A DNA stretch of 14,218 nt from an uncultured Atopobium sp. GTDB lineage: Bacteria; Actinomycetota; Coriobacteriia; Coriobacteriales; Atopobiaceae. Position numbers and translations under genes: made by a program. Positions 13,263 through 14,218 of the stretch are shown here, piece by piece (the stretch's first letter is position 1; every line of letters starts with the position of its first letter). The stretch is from assembly GCA_937990665.1 (NCBI GenBank), contig CALKRF010000025.1, forward strand, positions 1 to 14,218. The letters run 5' to 3'. A model generated the notes under the pieces. It saw only the letters and a program-made list of their open reading frames with translations, was not told the origin of the DNA and made no database searches.

Positions 13263-14218
13263 TTAAGCAACCTTTACAGCAGGAAGACTTGCGGTAGAGT
13301 CTGCAGACTCATCGTCCTGCACGCGAGGCCATGAGCAGCTGCGGACATCGTCAGAGGTAAGGCCAAGCCAACGAGCACGATGACCGTCAATTTTTGCTGG
13401 GCGGCGATGGAGCCACAGAGAAATTCCCAGAGTCCAAAGAGGCAGCAAATAAAGGAAACTTGCAGCCAGAAGGCTCATTGAAGGTGCGCCAATTGCAGAG
13501 AGTACCGAGATGTTTGAGATGGACCACGGTACCAGAGGAGCAAGAATTACAGCGCTATTCTCGATATCCAAAGCAAGGGCACTGGAAGAGTTTTCTGCGT
13601 TCTCGCACAGATCGTTTGTCAGCATAATTGCCAAGGTCTGGTTGCAAGAAACCATTGAAGTAAACATGCTGGTAATCAGAACGCCAAAGAAAGGCGTGGA
13701 GTTATCGGAGAGGTCAGCTACCAGCTGGCACATACGGCGAAGCAGTCCAGTTGTCTGGAAAAGACCAGCGTAGCTTGAAGAAATGGTCACGATTGTCAAG
13801 ACGTTCATCATGGAGAAGACGCCGCCGCCATTAACCATATTTGCAACGGTAGCTCCTGGGGCACGAAGACCAAAGAGCAGGATGACTGGCAGGTCTGTAA
13901 GAGGAACGCGCTGGACGGTGACACACAGAACGCAGGCAAGTACCAGGCTAGACGCCATGGTCACAATGACATCAACCTTAAGAAGCGAGAAAACAATTAC
14001 AAGAAGTGCTGGTGTAAGTGAAATCAAAGAAAGCCTAAAGGAACGACTCAGAAGACCAGTAACATCGGGGATAGTTCCCGTGTTTGCCATAAAGAAGTCC
14101 CAGGCCACGTAGATAACACATGCAGCAATAAAAGGTACAACGCTAGTACGAAGCATGCGGTTAATGTTCTTGGATAGATTGGTATCGGTGAGCTGCGAAA
14201 CAAGGATTGCGCTGGTAG
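13263..14218 (-). CDS. NhaC-family Na+/H+ antiporter, partial (N-terminus beyond the window)
   Basis: This multi-pass membrane protein is predicted to exchange sodium ions for protons. The reading frame continues upstream of the ATG at 14156 without a stop to the window edge (SKNINRMLRTS spans it). About 317 codons are therefore visible and the true start is missing. Hydrophobic segments alternate through the visible part. NhaC-like stretches include NGGGVFSMMNVLTIVTISSS, AGLFQTTGLL and the polar-in-membrane CNQTLAIMLTNDLCE. The C-terminus is a short hydrophilic tail. The gene converges with hisS at the terminator 13223-13262. Other members of the wider ion transporter superfamily are possible; the transported ion is not proven. 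Confidence 0.88.
   Translation of the reverse strand, partial: TSAILVSQLTDTNLSKNINRMLRTSVVPFIAACVIYVAWDFFMANTGTIPDVTGLLSRSFRLSLISLTPALLVIVFSLLKVDVIVTMASSLVLACVLCVTVQRVPLTDLPVILLFGLRAPGATVANMVNGGGVFSMMNVLTIVTISSSYAGLFQTTGLLRRMCQLVADLSDNSTPFFGVLITSMFTSMVSCNQTLAIMLTNDLCENAENSSSALALDIENSAVILAPLVPWSISNISVLSAIGAPSMSLLAASFLYLLPLWTLGISLWLHRRPAKIDGHRARWLGLTSDDVRSCSWPRVQDDESADSTASLPAVKVA

Noticed and set aside
1..14218. tRNA or rRNA genes
   Set aside because: No cloverleaf-like or rRNA-like sequence was recognised by eye; a tRNAscan-SE and Infernal run would settle this.

Overview
The window reads as a chromosomal segment of a Gram-positive, moderate-GC actinobacterium. The suf gene set (sufC-B-D-S-U plus an Rrf2 regulator), the style of the proteins and the repeat-rich intergenic DNA suggest a member of the Coriobacteriia (Atopobium/Lancefieldella/Olsenella group). 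That placement is an inference from family resemblance; no rRNA or other marker is present.

Layout from left to right. Positions 1-240 are intergenic, with a perfect 19-bp hairpin and a bidirectional terminator. An M18 aminopeptidase (241-1662, minus) and a serine-rich membrane protein (1822-2763, minus) follow. Next come a repeat-bearing gap and a class II fructose-bisphosphate aldolase (3028-3900, plus) with a strong terminator. Between the convergent ends of the aldolase gene and the suf operon lies an AT-rich island (about 4011-5889). It holds one orphan gene, a DUF559/AbiEi-like PD-(D/E)XK-type protein, bracketed by two 124-bp repeats in opposite orientation. The suf operon then runs leftward from 11551 to 5890 as sufC, sufB, sufD, sufS, sufU and an IscR-like Rrf2 gene. 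A 333-bp divergent spacer with a 26-bp near-perfect palindrome separates it from hisS (11885-13195, plus). A shared terminator separates hisS from a NhaC-family antiporter (minus) that runs off the right edge.

The suf genes form one iron-sulfur cluster assembly unit. SufS takes sulfur from cysteine, SufU accepts and passes it on, and SufBCD is the ATP-driven scaffold. The Rrf2 protein, with IscR-spaced cysteines, probably senses cluster status and may act on the palindrome upstream of sufC. The first three junctions overlap by one base (TAGTG, TAATG, TAATG), which implies translational coupling.

The most unusual content is a dispersed repeat family. Its core GGGTTTCTCGCC occurs perfectly five times and in many variants, both between and inside genes. 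Expanded copies form the 124-bp inverted pair around the orphan nuclease-like gene. That island is the best candidate here for an undescribed mobile or repeat-associated cassette.
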